From: Pseudooceanicola marinus
GTDB taxonomy: Bacteria > Pseudomonadota > Alphaproteobacteria > Rhodobacterales > Rhodobacteraceae
Assembly (NCBI RefSeq): GCF_020177265.1
Contig: NZ_JAIVMC010000001.1
Span: 682,001 to 746,000, forward strand
Direction: 5' to 3'
DNA length: 64,000 nucleotides
Below the pieces are notes generated by a model. It ran no database searches, was not told where the DNA came from, and worked only from the letters and a program-made list of their open reading frames with translations. Position numbers and translations under genes: made by a program. This document shows positions 9,465 through 18,031 of this stretch, piece by piece (the stretch's first letter is position 1; each line of letters begins with the position of its first letter).

Positions 9465-9596
9465 CCCTGCTTCGGCGGGGGGGGGACCCAAACACCTTGC
9501 CCGACGGCAGACGCGCGGGTAACTGGGTTCAGGCGCCTGAGGTGGGGACCTCGCGACGGGCGCAAAAGGACGGGACAAAGAGGGATACGGGACCTC

Positions 9597-10922
9597 GTGA
9601 GAACCAGGCTAGAGATCCGCATGAGAGCGTTTCTGGAAAAGCATTTTCCGGAACGCAGGGTTTTTCTCCGCTCCGACGCGGACACACGGTTCATCCGGCT
9701 TCAGCCGATGACCCAGATCATCGCCGCGGCGGGCGGGACCATGATCGTCTCCTGGACGATCATCGCCACCGCGATCCTGCTGATGGACAGCATCGGATCG
9801 GGCAACTACCGCGAACAGGCGATGCGCGACCAGCAGACCTTCCGCGAAAGTCTGAACGCCATGGCCGCCGAACGCGACCTGCGCGAGCAGGAGGCGCTGG
9901 CGGCACAGGACCGGTTCAACACCGCGCTGGAGCGGATCTCGGTCATGCAGACCGAACTGCTGCAATCGGAGGCGCGCCGCGGCGAGCTGGAGACCGGCAT
10001 CGACGTGATCCAGTCCACCCTGCGCAAGACGCTGGACGAACGCGACGAGGTTCGCGCGGAACTGGCGGCCCTGCAGGCACCTTCGGAAAACGGTGAGCGC
10101 GAGGCGCTGCCGGCCTATGCCGAAGACACGCTGAACGTGCTGACCGCCGCCCTGTCGGAAACCGCCGAGGAACGCGACGCCACCGAACGCGGCGCCCAGG
10201 ACGCCCTGGCCCAGGCCGACGAGATGGCCGAGCGCATCGCGCTGATGGAAGACCAGAACGACGCGATCTTCCGCCAGCTGGAAGAGGCGATGACCGTTTC
10301 GGTGGAGCCGCTGGACAAGATGTTCCGCGCCGCCGGTATGAACACCGACACCCTGATCGACCAGGTGCGCCGTGGCTATACCGGGCGCGGCGGTCCGCTG
10401 ACGCCCATCTCCTTCTCGACCATGGGCGAGGTCTCCTCGCCCGACACCGAGCGCGCCAACGCCATCCTCGAACGACTGGAAGAGCTGGACCTCTACCGCA
10501 TCGCCGCCGAGAAGGCGCCCTTCGCGATGCCGGTGCATGGTCGCTTCCGCTACTCCTCGCAGTTCGGCACCCGTCGCGACCCGAAGACCGGCGGCATCCG
10601 CCAGCACTACGGCACCGACATGGCCGCCCCGGTGGGCACGCCCCTTTACGCCGCCGCCGATGGCGTCGTGACCCATGCCGGCTGGTCCTCGGGCTATGGC
10701 CGCCTGGTGAAGATCAAGCATGACTTCGGCATCGAGACCCGCTACGCCCATATGTCGCGCCTCGGCGTGAGCGTGGGAGAAAGAGTCTCGCGCGGGGAAC
10801 GTATCGGTGATATGGGAGCTTCGGGACGCGTGACCGGCCCCCACCTTCACTATGAAATCCGTGTGGGTGGCAAACCCGTGAACCCCATGAATTATATCAA
10901 GGCGGCAAGAGATGTTTTCTAA
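9597..10922 (+). CDS. M23 metallopeptidase with N-terminal DUF5930-type region
   Basis: A 441-residue membrane-anchored LytM/M23 endopeptidase for peptidoglycan. A short cytoplasmic start is followed by one membrane helix (about residues 39-64), a long coiled coil rich in Glu/Arg/Ala (about 70-235) and a C-terminal M23 domain. The zinc motif HYGTDMAAP (about 343-351) and HLHYE (about 420-424) are intact, so it is predicted active. The start is GTG at 9597; ATG at 9621 is possible. It overlaps the bactofilin gene by 11 bp, an arrangement known in other Alphaproteobacteria, where the bactofilin positions the hydrolase. Confidence 0.92.
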   Translation: MRTRLEIRMRAFLEKHFPERRVFLRSDADTRFIRLQPMTQIIAAAGGTMIVSWTIIATAILLMDSIGSGNYREQAMRDQQTFRESLNAMAAERDLREQEALAAQDRFNTALERISVMQTELLQSEARRGELETGIDVIQSTLRKTLDERDEVRAELAALQAPSENGEREALPAYAEDTLNVLTAALSETAEERDATERGAQDALAQADEMAERIALMEDQNDAIFRQLEEAMTVSVEPLDKMFRAAGMNTDTLIDQVRRGYTGRGGPLTPISFSTMGEVSSPDTERANAILERLEELDLYRIAAEKAPFAMPVHGRFRYSSQFGTRRDPKTGGIRQHYGTDMAAPVGTPLYAAADGVVTHAGWSSGYGRLVKIKHDFGIETRYAHMSRLGVSVGERVSRGERIGDMGASGRVTGPHLHYEIRVGGKPVNPMNYIKAARDVF

Positions 10923-11424
10923 GAGCAAAATCAACGAACCGGGTCCCAAGACCGCAGAGAACAGCGCCCCGGCAGCAACGGCCGATGCGGCTCCGAAGTC
11001 CAAGCCCGCGCCCGATTTCAAGCCCTCCGCCCCCAAGGCGAAGCCGCCGGCGTCGGTTCTGTCCTCGGATCTGCACATCACCGGCAACCTGAAGACCACC
11101 GGTGACATCCAGGTCGAGGGCACCGTCGAAGGCGACATTCGCGCGCATCTGCTGACCGTCGGCGAAAGCGCCACGATCCGCGGTGAGGTGACCGCCGACG
11201 ACGTGGTCATCAACGGCCGCATCATCGGTCGCGTGCGTGGCCTGAAGGTGCGCCTGACCTCGACCGCCCGTGTCGAAGGCGACATCATCCACAAGACCAT
11301 CGCGATCGAAAGCGGCGCCCATTTCGAAGGCTCCGTGCAGCGTCAGGACGATCCGCTGTCCTCCGGCACCAAGCAGCAGCAGGCCCCGGCCCGCAAGCCC
11401 GCCGCACCGGCCTCCGAGGGCTGA
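10912..11424 (+). CDS. Bactofilin
   Basis: A 170-residue cytoskeletal protein that polymerises without nucleotide and scaffolds cell-wall enzymes. Residues 1-50 are a disordered Lys/Ala/Pro-rich tail, about 50-145 form the right-handed beta-helix of short repeats (SSDLHITGNLKTTGDIQVEG, GESATIRGEVTADDVVING), and the last 25 residues are a disordered Gln/Pro/Ala tail. It starts inside the end of the M23 peptidase gene, which implies translational coupling and a shared complex at the inner membrane. A strong terminator follows 33 bp after the stop codon. Confidence 0.95.
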   Translation: MFSKSKINEPGPKTAENSAPAATADAAPKSKPAPDFKPSAPKAKPPASVLSSDLHITGNLKTTGDIQVEGTVEGDIRAHLLTVGESATIRGEVTADDVVINGRIIGRVRGLKVRLTSTARVEGDIIHKTIAIESGAHFEGSVQRQDDPLSSGTKQQQAPARKPAAPASEG

Positions 11425-11457
11425 CCCCCGCAAGGCCCGGATGGCCCCCAGATCCCG

Positions 11458-11489
11458 AAAGCCCCGGCGCGCCGCGACCGGGGCTTTTT
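11458..11489 (+). terminator. Intrinsic terminator of the M23-bactofilin operon
   Basis: Stem AAAGCCCCGG (11458-11467) with CCGGGGCTTT (11478-11487), a ten-base loop and TTTTT overlapping the 3' side. It is placed just after the bactofilin stop. Confidence 0.9.
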
Positions 11490-11552
11490 GCTGTCCGACA
11501 CCTCGGTTGCGCCGGTTCCCCCTCGCCGCGACCGCCGCCCGGCTGCCCGGTG

Positions 11553-11685
11553 CCACAGCTCCTGTTGCTGGACGAACCAACTGGACCGTCCGGGGCTGCA
11601 GATGCTGGAGAGCTACGACGGCGCGGTGGTCGCGATCAGTCACGACACCGCCTTCCTCGATGCCCTGCGCCCCAACCGGGGGTGA
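11553..11685 (+). pseudogene. Decayed C-terminal fragment of an ABC-F-type ATPase
   Basis: The Walker B and DEPT sequence PQLLLLDEPT is readable at 11553-11582. One frame over, from 11596, comes LQMLESYDGAVVAISHDTAFLDALRP and a stop at 11683. In intact ABC-F proteins these parts are continuous (DEPTN.LD, then SHD as the H-loop), so a small indel at about 11580 has shifted the frame. No Walker A or signature motif is found upstream, where the bactofilin terminator lies. This is therefore the stump of a deleted ATPase gene and cannot be functional. Confidence 0.75.
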
Positions 11686-11959
11686 TCTCGCTGAGGAACT
11701 GACCTACAGCGGTCTCATCCTGCCTAATTTTAGATCACTTCTTGCCGTCGATGGCGCGTCCGATCACCGGCAGCGGCCCGGGACCGGCCCCGCTGTCCCG
11801 TGGCACAGCCCCCTGACAACGCAGCAAAACAGATGCCGCAGCGGCAGTCCGGGCGCACCTCATAACATGTGCGCATAATCAAAGAAGGCATTGATATTTG
11901 CGTTATGGCAACCGAAACCGCCTAATCGCCCAAAGTTTTCCAGCGACGGTGCGAGCAAG
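11686..11959. other. Intergenic region ahead of the catabolic island
   Basis: No open frame that I can support. The last 100 bp become AT-richer than the surroundings and contain CATAAC (11861-11866) and GTTATG (11902-11907), an inverted repeat 35 bp apart, with a further CATAATCAAA at 11874. A similar TATAAATCAAA occurs in the LysR/hcnA divergent promoter at 23150. This is the likely promoter and control region for the + strand operon, possibly under the same LysR regulator. Confidence 0.4.
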
Positions 11960-13087
11960 GTGAAAGATCTGGGCGAATGGGATATCGTGGTGATTGGCGG
12001 CGGGCTTGTCGGCACGGCCACGGCGCTTGGCATGGCGCGCGACGGGGCGCGGGTGCTGATCCTCGACGCCGCCGACACCAGCTTCCGCGCCAGCCGCGGC
12101 AATTTCGGACTGGTCTGGGCGCAGAGCAAGGGCGCGGGCAGCCGCGACTATGCCACCTGGACCCGCAGCGCCGTGCGCGACTGGACCGCCCTTCAGGATG
12201 AGCTGCGCGAGCTCTCCGGGGTCGACACCCATTACCAGACCGGCATGGGCCTGCACCTGTGCCTGGGCGAGGCCGAATACGACAAGCGCGCCGCGATGAT
12301 CGGCAAGGTCGCGGCGCATGACCTGCCGGGCGACGACGTGCACATGATCGACCACGACGAGGTGGCCGAGATCCTGCCCGGCATCGGCCCAGAGGTCACC
12401 GGCGCCTCCGTCTCCTCTCTCGACGGGGCCTGCCACTCTCTGTCGCTCTACCGTGGCCTCAGCCTCGCGGCGCAGGCGGCCGGGGCGACCCTGATCTCCA
12501 ACGTGGCGGTCACCGCCATCAAGCCGCAGGATGCGGGCTATCTGGTGGAGGCGGCCGAGCTTTGCGCCCGTGCCGACCGCGTGCTAATTGCCGCCGGACT
12601 GGCGACCAACGCCCTGGCCGAACCCTTCGGCTTCCCGAAGATCGTCAAGCCGCAGAAGGGGCAGATCCTGGTGACCGAGCGCGCCGATCCGGTCGTGCCC
12701 GTCGTGACCTCCGGTATCCGGCAGACCCCCGAAGGCACGATCCTGATCGGAGACACGAAAGAAGAAACGGACGAGGACCGTTCCACCGGCGCCGGCATGA
12801 GCCAGCTGGCCCGCCGCGCCGCGCGGCTGTTCCCGGCCATCGGCAAGCTGCGGATCGTCCGGAGCTGGGCGGCCCTGCGGGTCCTGACGCCTGACGGCTT
12901 CCCCGTCTACGATGAATCCCCGACCCACCCGGGGGTATTCGTGGCCACGACCCATTCCGGGGTGACGCTCGCCCCGGCGCACCGTGGCCCCCTGGCCCAA
13001 TGGATCCTCAACGGGCAGAAGCCGCCCGAGTTTTCCAGTTTCACGGCCCAGCGTTTTCAACAAGAAACCGAAGCACCAACAGGATGA
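11960..13087 (+). CDS. FAD-dependent amine/D-amino acid oxidase-type oxidoreductase
   Basis: A 375-residue DAO-family flavoprotein. The N-terminal dinucleotide motif VVIGGGLVGTATALGMARDG is followed by an acidic strand end LILDA, and the C-terminal block has the usual VATTHSGVTLAPAHG-like FAD contact (here VATTHSGVTLAPAHRG). It should oxidise a secondary or primary amine to an imine, passing electrons to O2 or a membrane quinone. The start is taken as GTG at 11960, directly before KDLGEWDIVVIGGG; a TTG at 11891 is less likely. It is the first gene of the + strand operon and touches the TRAP gene dctP (stop to start 5 bp). The actual substrate is unknown. Confidence 0.85.
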   Translation: MKDLGEWDIVVIGGGLVGTATALGMARDGARVLILDAADTSFRASRGNFGLVWAQSKGAGSRDYATWTRSAVRDWTALQDELRELSGVDTHYQTGMGLHLCLGEAEYDKRAAMIGKVAAHDLPGDDVHMIDHDEVAEILPGIGPEVTGASVSSLDGACHSLSLYRGLSLAAQAAGATLISNVAVTAIKPQDAGYLVEAAELCARADRVLIAAGLATNALAEPFGFPKIVKPQKGQILVTERADPVVPVVTSGIRQTPEGTILIGDTKEETDEDRSTGAGMSQLARRAARLFPAIGKLRIVRSWAALRVLTPDGFPVYDESPTHPGVFVATTHSGVTLAPAHRGPLAQWILNGQKPPEFSSFTAQRFQQETEAPTG

Positions 13088-13092
13088 AAGCA

Positions 13093-14088
13093 ATGAAACA
13101 GACCCATCTCTCCCTCGTGGCCCTCGCCGCCGCCGGCCTGCTCTCCGCCGCACCGGCCAGCGCCCAGGTCAGCTGGACCTTCGGCGGCATCAACCCGCCC
13201 GGCGCGCCGGTCACCCAGGCCTCCAAGCGCTTCGCGGAGCTGGTCACCGAACGCACCGAAGGCCGCGTGACGGTCGATTTCTACGAAGGCTCGCAACTGG
13301 GCTCCGGCCCGGCCCAGATCGAGGCCATGGCCGTCGGCGCGCAGGAAGGCTACATATCTTCCGGTTCCAACGCGTCGAACCTGGTGCCCGAGTTCGGCGT
13401 CGTCGACATTCCCTTCGTCTTCGAAAGCCAGGAGCACTTCCTGAACTTCATGGAAAGCGACCTGGCGAGCGAGCTGAAGGACACGCTGCGCGACGATTTC
13501 AACGTGCGTATCTTGGCCACCAACTGGTTCCGCCTGCCGCGCGTATTCCTGACCAAGGATGACTGCGTCACCGGCCCCGAGGACATCGCCGGCAAGCGCG
13601 CCCGCGCGCCGGGTCTGCCGATGTTCATCGCTGGCTGGGAAGCCATCGGCACCGTGCCCGTCACCATCTCCTACGGCGAGACCTACATGGGCCTCAGCCA
13701 GGGCGTGGCCGACATGGCGGAAAGCGCCGGCGAACAGATCTATTCCTCCAAGTTCTACGAGGTCCTGCCCTACGTCACCGACGCGCGCATGATGTTCCCG
13801 CAGAACTCCGTCTACGTGGCCGAAAGCGCCTTCCAGATGCTGTCGGACGAAGACAAGGAGATTGTCACCCAGGCCGCCGAGGACGCGGGCGACTACTTCG
13901 TCGAGCTGGTGACCGAACAGACCGCGCCGAACCGCGCCACCATGGAAGCCGAGGGCGTGACCTTCTGCGAGATGTCGGACGAGACCCGCGCCGAATTCAG
14001 CGAACTGGTGTCGCAATCCGTACCGCACTTCGAGGAAGAAGGCCTGCTGCCCGAAGGATGGTGGGACGAAATCCAGGCCATGAAGTGA
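13093..14088 (+). CDS. dctP: TRAP transporter substrate-binding protein
   Basis: A 331-residue periplasmic solute receptor of the DctP family. Residues 1-25 form a clear Sec signal peptide ending ASAQ. Family features follow: SKRFAELVTERTEGRVTVDFYEGSQLG (about 37-63), the conserved Arg in the segment ILATNWFRLPR (about 138-148), GKRARAPGLPMFIAGWEAIGTVPVTISYGETYMGLSQGVAD (about 169-209). The ATG at 13093 follows AGGA with 8-bp spacing; an ATG three codons earlier overlaps the preceding stop. A stable hairpin follows this gene before dctQ, as is common for the more abundant receptor. Ligand is unknown; context suggests a carboxylated lactam or N-substituted amino acid. Confidence 0.94.
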   Translation: MKQTHLSLVALAAAGLLSAAPASAQVSWTFGGINPPGAPVTQASKRFAELVTERTEGRVTVDFYEGSQLGSGPAQIEAMAVGAQEGYISSGSNASNLVPEFGVVDIPFVFESQEHFLNFMESDLASELKDTLRDDFNVRILATNWFRLPRVFLTKDDCVTGPEDIAGKRARAPGLPMFIAGWEAIGTVPVTISYGETYMGLSQGVADMAESAGEQIYSSKFYEVLPYVTDARMMFPQNSVYVAESAFQMLSDEDKEIVTQAAEDAGDYFVELVTEQTAPNRATMEAEGVTFCEMSDETRAEFSELVSQSVPHFEEEGLLPEGWWDEIQAMK

Positions 14089-14112
14089 TCGCGGCACTCG
14101 CCTGATCCCCCC

Positions 14113-14146
14113 GGCGTGCCGGCCCTGTGCCGGCACGCCCCCTTTT
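14113..14146 (+). terminator. Hairpin between dctP and dctQ (partial terminator)
   Basis: A perfect 10-bp stem GGCGTGCCGG (14113-14122) with CCGGCACGCC (14130-14139), a seven-base loop, then CCCTTTT. Placed between receptor and membrane genes it probably lowers read-through or protects the upstream mRNA so that DctP outnumbers DctQM. Confidence 0.7.
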
Positions 14147-14168
14147 CTGCTAGCCGGAACACCTGACC

Positions 14169-14681
14169 ATGACCCATCTGCTCACCGGTCTGCATCGCCT
14201 GACCCTCTGGCTGTGCACGGCCCTTGCCGTCGTGATCATCTGCGCCCTGACCGTCCAGATCACCTCGCGCTACGTCTTCAACGCGCCCGTCCACATGACC
14301 GATGACATCGCCGAGGTGTCGCTGATCTGGCTGACGTTCCTGGGGGCCGCCGTGGTCTATCGCGAAGGCGGCCATATCGGCCTCGACCTGATGAGCGACC
14401 TGAAGAACCAGGCCCTGCGTCGCGGTCTGCAGATCTTCCTGCACCTGTGTGTGATCGGCGTCCTGCTCTACGCGCTGACCCAGGTCCAGGCGCTGAAACC
14501 ACTGATGTCCCGGCTCGACTTCGGCACCCTGCCCCGCAGCCCCTTCACCTCGAAGTTCGCGCTGATCGTCCTGCCCTACGGCATCGGAGCCGGGCTGACC
14601 GTGATCTTCGCCATCGAGGCCATCGTCAACGAATTGCGCGGCCGCAACGATACGCCCGGCACCAACAAGGCCGTCCAATGA
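14169..14681 (+). CDS. dctQ: TRAP transporter small permease
   Basis: A 170-residue DctQ-type membrane protein with four hydrophobic segments (about residues 13-35, 48-70, 87-109 and 128-150). The family motif of an acidic SLIWLTFLGAAVVYREGGHIGLD region (about 54-76) is present. It forms the membrane complex with DctM, whose ATG overlaps this stop codon by 4 bp, implying translational coupling. Confidence 0.92.
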   Translation: MTHLLTGLHRLTLWLCTALAVVIICALTVQITSRYVFNAPVHMTDDIAEVSLIWLTFLGAAVVYREGGHIGLDLMSDLKNQALRRGLQIFLHLCVIGVLLYALTQVQALKPLMSRLDFGTLPRSPFTSKFALIVLPYGIGAGLTVIFAIEAIVNELRGRNDTPGTNKAVQ

Positions 14682-15967
14682 CCACTGCCATCTTCCTGAT
14701 CCTCTTCTTCGGCCTGCTGATCCTCGGCCTGCCGGTCGCCTATACCATGCTGGTGACCTCGGCGATCTACATCCTGATGACCGGCCTGCCCGAGATCCAG
14801 CTGACCATGCGCGCCGCGGGCGGCATCGAGAGCTTCTCGCTGCTGGCGATCCCGATGTTCCTGCTGGCCGGCAACCTGATGAACGGCATGGGCGTGACCG
14901 AGCGGATCTTCAACTTCGCCGGCGTCCTGGTGCGCCACATCACCGGCGGCCTGGGCCACGTCAACGTTGTTGCCTCGATCCTCTTCGCCGGCATGTCCGG
15001 CTCGGCCGTGGCCGACGCCGGCGGCCTCGGCTCGGTCGAGATCAAGGCGATGGAGAACGCGGGCTATTCCAAGCGGTTCTCGGCCGCCGTCACCGCCGCC
15101 TCCGCCACCATGGGCCCGATCATCCCGCCCTCGATCACCCTGGTCGTCTATGGCTTCCTCGCCGAGGAATCCGTCGGGCGCCTGTTCCTCGGCGGTGCCC
15201 TGCCGGGCCTGCTGTCGGGCTTCGGCCTGATGGTCATCGTCTACCTGCTGGTGAAAAGCGGCCACGAAACCGCCCCGCGCCTGCCGCGTGCCAGCCGTCA
15301 CGAGGTCTGCCGGGCCTTCTGGCGCGCCCTGCCCGCGCTGATGGCCCCGGTCATCCTGCTGGGCGGTATCCTGGGCGGTGTCTTCACCCCCACCGAGGCC
15401 TCCGTGGTCGTCGTGGTCTACATCCTCATCATCGGCACCATCTCGATGGGCTTCAGCCTGCCGCAGATCCGCAACGCCCTGCTGGGTACCGTGCGCACGG
15501 CCTCCTCGACGCTGTTCATCATCGCCGTCTCCGCCGTCTTCGGCTGGATCATCTCGATCCAGCGCCTGCCGGTCGAACTGGTGACGCTGATGGAAGACCT
15601 CTTCGTGTCCAAGGCCGCCGCCATCGCCGTGATCATCGTGATCCTGCTGGTCGTCGGCATGTTCATGGAGGTTCTGGCCGCGCTGGTGCTGCTGGTGCCG
15701 ACGCTGCTGGCCATCGCCGCCAGCTTCGACATCGACACCGTGCACCTGGGCGTGACCGTGGTCGTGACCATGATGATCGGCACCATCACCCCGCCCGTCG
15801 GCCTCGTCCTCTATACGGTGATGTCGGTCTCGGGCGTGCGCATGGGCGAGCTGACCCGCTCCCTGGCGCCCTTCTACCTGGCGATGGTCATCGTCGCCCT
15901 GCTGGTCGCCTTCATTCCGCAGATCACGCTTTTCCTTCCGAACCTGCTGATGCCGACCGCTCAGTAA
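14678..15967 (+). CDS. dctM: TRAP transporter large permease
   Basis: A 429-residue DctM protein with about 12 hydrophobic segments, the ion-coupled translocation subunit. Typical blocks are ETLPVAYTML-like (GLPVAYTMLVTS, about 16-27), the AGMSGSAVADAGGLGSVEIKAM region (about 104-125) and ATMGPIIPPSI (about 144-154). The C-terminal GTITPPVGLVLYTVMSVSG (about 367-385) is also conserved. The ATG at 14678 overlaps the dctQ stop. Downstream, hyuA begins after 36 bp, so transporter and hydrolase are very probably one transcript. Confidence 0.95.
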   Translation: MTTAIFLILFFGLLILGLPVAYTMLVTSAIYILMTGLPEIQLTMRAAGGIESFSLLAIPMFLLAGNLMNGMGVTERIFNFAGVLVRHITGGLGHVNVVASILFAGMSGSAVADAGGLGSVEIKAMENAGYSKRFSAAVTAASATMGPIIPPSITLVVYGFLAEESVGRLFLGGALPGLLSGFGLMVIVYLLVKSGHETAPRLPRASRHEVCRAFWRALPALMAPVILLGGILGGVFTPTEASVVVVVYILIIGTISMGFSLPQIRNALLGTVRTASSTLFIIAVSAVFGWIISIQRLPVELVTLMEDLFVSKAAAIAVIIVILLVVGMFMEVLAALVLLVPTLLAIAASFDIDTVHLGVTVVVTMMIGTITPPVGLVLYTVMSVSGVRMGELTRSLAPFYLAMVIVALLVAFIPQITLFLPNLLMPTAQ

Positions 15968-16003
15968 CCAGATAATCAACCGATCCAAAGGGACCCAAGT
16001 ACT

Positions 16004-18028
16004 ATGTACCGTATTGGTTTCGACGTGGGTGGCACATTCACCGACTTCACGGCCCTCGAGGCCGGCAGTGGCCGCGCCATTCACTTCAAGACGTCCTCCA
16101 CGCCGCATGATCCCTCCGAGGCGATCGAGACCGGCCTGCGTCACTATGTCGAAGAGCTGGGCGTCGCCCCCGACGCGTTCGAGTTTGTCGGCCATGGCAC
16201 CACGGTGGCCACCAACATGGTGATCGAACGGCGCGGCGTGCCGACCGGGCTGATCACCACCAAGGGCGCGCGGGACGTTCTGGAGATCGGGCGCCAGACC
16301 CGCCCGCATCTCTTCGACTACGCGATCACCAAGCCCGAGCCGCTGGTCGAACGCTACATGGCGCTGGAGGTCAGCGAACGGCTGAACGCCGATGGCGAGG
16401 TGCTGGAGGCGCTGAACGAGGACGAGGTTCGTGCCGCCGCCGAAACCCTGCGCGACGCGGGCGCCGAAGCGGTCGCCGTCTGCTTCCTGCACGCCTACCG
16501 CGACGGGCGCCACGAACGCCGCGCCGCCGAGATCGTGCGCGAGGTGATGCCCGAGGCCTATGTCTCCATCTCCTCCGAGGTCCTGCCCGAGTTCCGCGAG
16601 TTCGAGCGGTTCTCCACCACCGTCATCAACGCCTATGTCGGCCCCCGCATGGACCGCTACCTGCAACGTTTCCTGCAGCGCCTGGCGGACATCGGCATCG
16701 AAAGCGCCCCGCGCACGATCCATTCCAACGGCGGCCTGATGTCGGTCGAGTCGGTGCGCAGCTTCCCCGTCCGCACCTGCCTGTCCGGCCCCGCGGCCGG
16801 CGTCGTGGGCGCGGCCAAGGTGGCCGGCGTCTCCGGCTATCCCAACATCGTCACCTATGACGTGGGCGGCACCTCCACCGACGTGTCGCTGGTCGAAGGC
16901 GGTCGCCCGGCCTTCACCACCTCGCGGCTGGTGGCGGACTACCCCGTGCGCTGCCCGATGCTGGACATCAACGTGATCGGCGCCGGTGGCGGCTCCATCG
17001 CGGCGCTGGACGATGCCGGCGCGCTGAAGGTCGGCCCCCGCTCTGCCGGCGCCTACCCCGGCCCCGTGGCCTATGGCCAGGGCGGCACCGAGCCGACGAC
17101 CACCGACGCCAACCTGGTGCTGGGCCGCCTGGCCTCCGACACCCTGCTGTCGGGCCGGATGCAGGTCGATACCGAGGCCGCACGCAAGTCCATCGAAGAG
17201 GGCATCGCCACCCCGCTGGGCCTGACCGTGGAAGAGGCCGCCCTGGGTATCCTGCGCATTGCAGTGGCCAACATGGGCCGTGCGATCCGTGCCGTCTCCA
17301 CCGAGAAGGGCCACCGACTGCAGGACTTCGCCCTCTTCGCCTATGGCGGCGCGGGTCCGCTGCATGCCGCTGCCGTGGCCGTGGAAACCGGCATGAAGTC
17401 GGTGATCGTGCCGGCCCAGCCGGGCACCATGTGTGCCCGCGGCATCCTGCTGTCGGACGTCGGCTTCGACTTCGTGCGCACCGGCGTCTCCACCGCGTCG
17501 CGGGACAGCTGGCCCGAGATCGGCGCCGCCTTCCACGAGATGACGGGCCAGGGCGACGCCTGGCTGGAAAACGAGGGCGTGCCGGCCGACCGCCGCTCCA
17601 TGCTCTACGTGGTCGATGCGCGCTATGACGGGCAGAACCACGAGGTGCAGGTGCCGCTGGATGGCCCCGAGGCCAGCTACGACACCTTCCTCGACGGGTT
17701 CCGCGCCGCGCACCGCCAGGAATACGGCTACGACATCGAGGACCGCGCGGTCGAGATCGTCAACCTGCGCCTGTCGGTGAAGGGCGCCTCGGCGGCCTCG
17801 GCCGACAACGATCACACCCCCGAAGACCGCGACCCAGTGGTCGGGTCGCGCCAGGTCTATTTCGATGGCGGCTGGTACGAGACCAGCATCTACGAACGCG
17901 CCTGCCTGCCCGTCGGGCCCTACGTCGAAGGCCCCGCCATCATCCAGGAAATGTCCTCGACCACCATCGTGGAGCCGGGCCAGCGGCTGCGCGTGGATGC
18001 GTCGGGCACCATGATTATCGAGGTCTGA
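16004..18028 (+). CDS. hyuA: Hydantoinase/oxoprolinase A subunit
   Basis: A 674-residue HyuA-family subunit, the ATP-binding partner of N-methylhydantoinase, 5-oxoprolinase and acetone carboxylase-type enzymes. The N-terminal RIGFDVGGTFTDFTAL (residues 3-18) is the ASKHA-fold phosphate loop, VGHGTTVATNMVIERRG (about 63-79) and the second phosphate motif TYDVGGTSTDVSLVEGG (about 284-300) follow, then FALFAYGGAGPLHAAAVA (about 443-460). Full length for the family. It lies 3 bp before hyuB. These enzymes use ATP to open a cyclic amide; which ring is cleaved cannot be read from the sequence. Confidence 0.93.
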   Translation: MYRIGFDVGGTFTDFTALEAGSGRAIHFKTSSTPHDPSEAIETGLRHYVEELGVAPDAFEFVGHGTTVATNMVIERRGVPTGLITTKGARDVLEIGRQTRPHLFDYAITKPEPLVERYMALEVSERLNADGEVLEALNEDEVRAAAETLRDAGAEAVAVCFLHAYRDGRHERRAAEIVREVMPEAYVSISSEVLPEFREFERFSTTVINAYVGPRMDRYLQRFLQRLADIGIESAPRTIHSNGGLMSVESVRSFPVRTCLSGPAAGVVGAAKVAGVSGYPNIVTYDVGGTSTDVSLVEGGRPAFTTSRLVADYPVRCPMLDINVIGAGGGSIAALDDAGALKVGPRSAGAYPGPVAYGQGGTEPTTTDANLVLGRLASDTLLSGRMQVDTEAARKSIEEGIATPLGLTVEEAALGILRIAVANMGRAIRAVSTEKGHRLQDFALFAYGGAGPLHAAAVAVETGMKSVIVPAQPGTMCARGILLSDVGFDFVRTGVSTASRDSWPEIGAAFHEMTGQGDAWLENEGVPADRRSMLYVVDARYDGQNHEVQVPLDGPEASYDTFLDGFRAAHRQEYGYDIEDRAVEIVNLRLSVKGASAASADNDHTPEDRDPVVGSRQVYFDGGWYETSIYERACLPVGPYVEGPAIIQEMSSTTIVEPGQRLRVDASGTMIIEV

Positions 18029-18031
18029 GCC

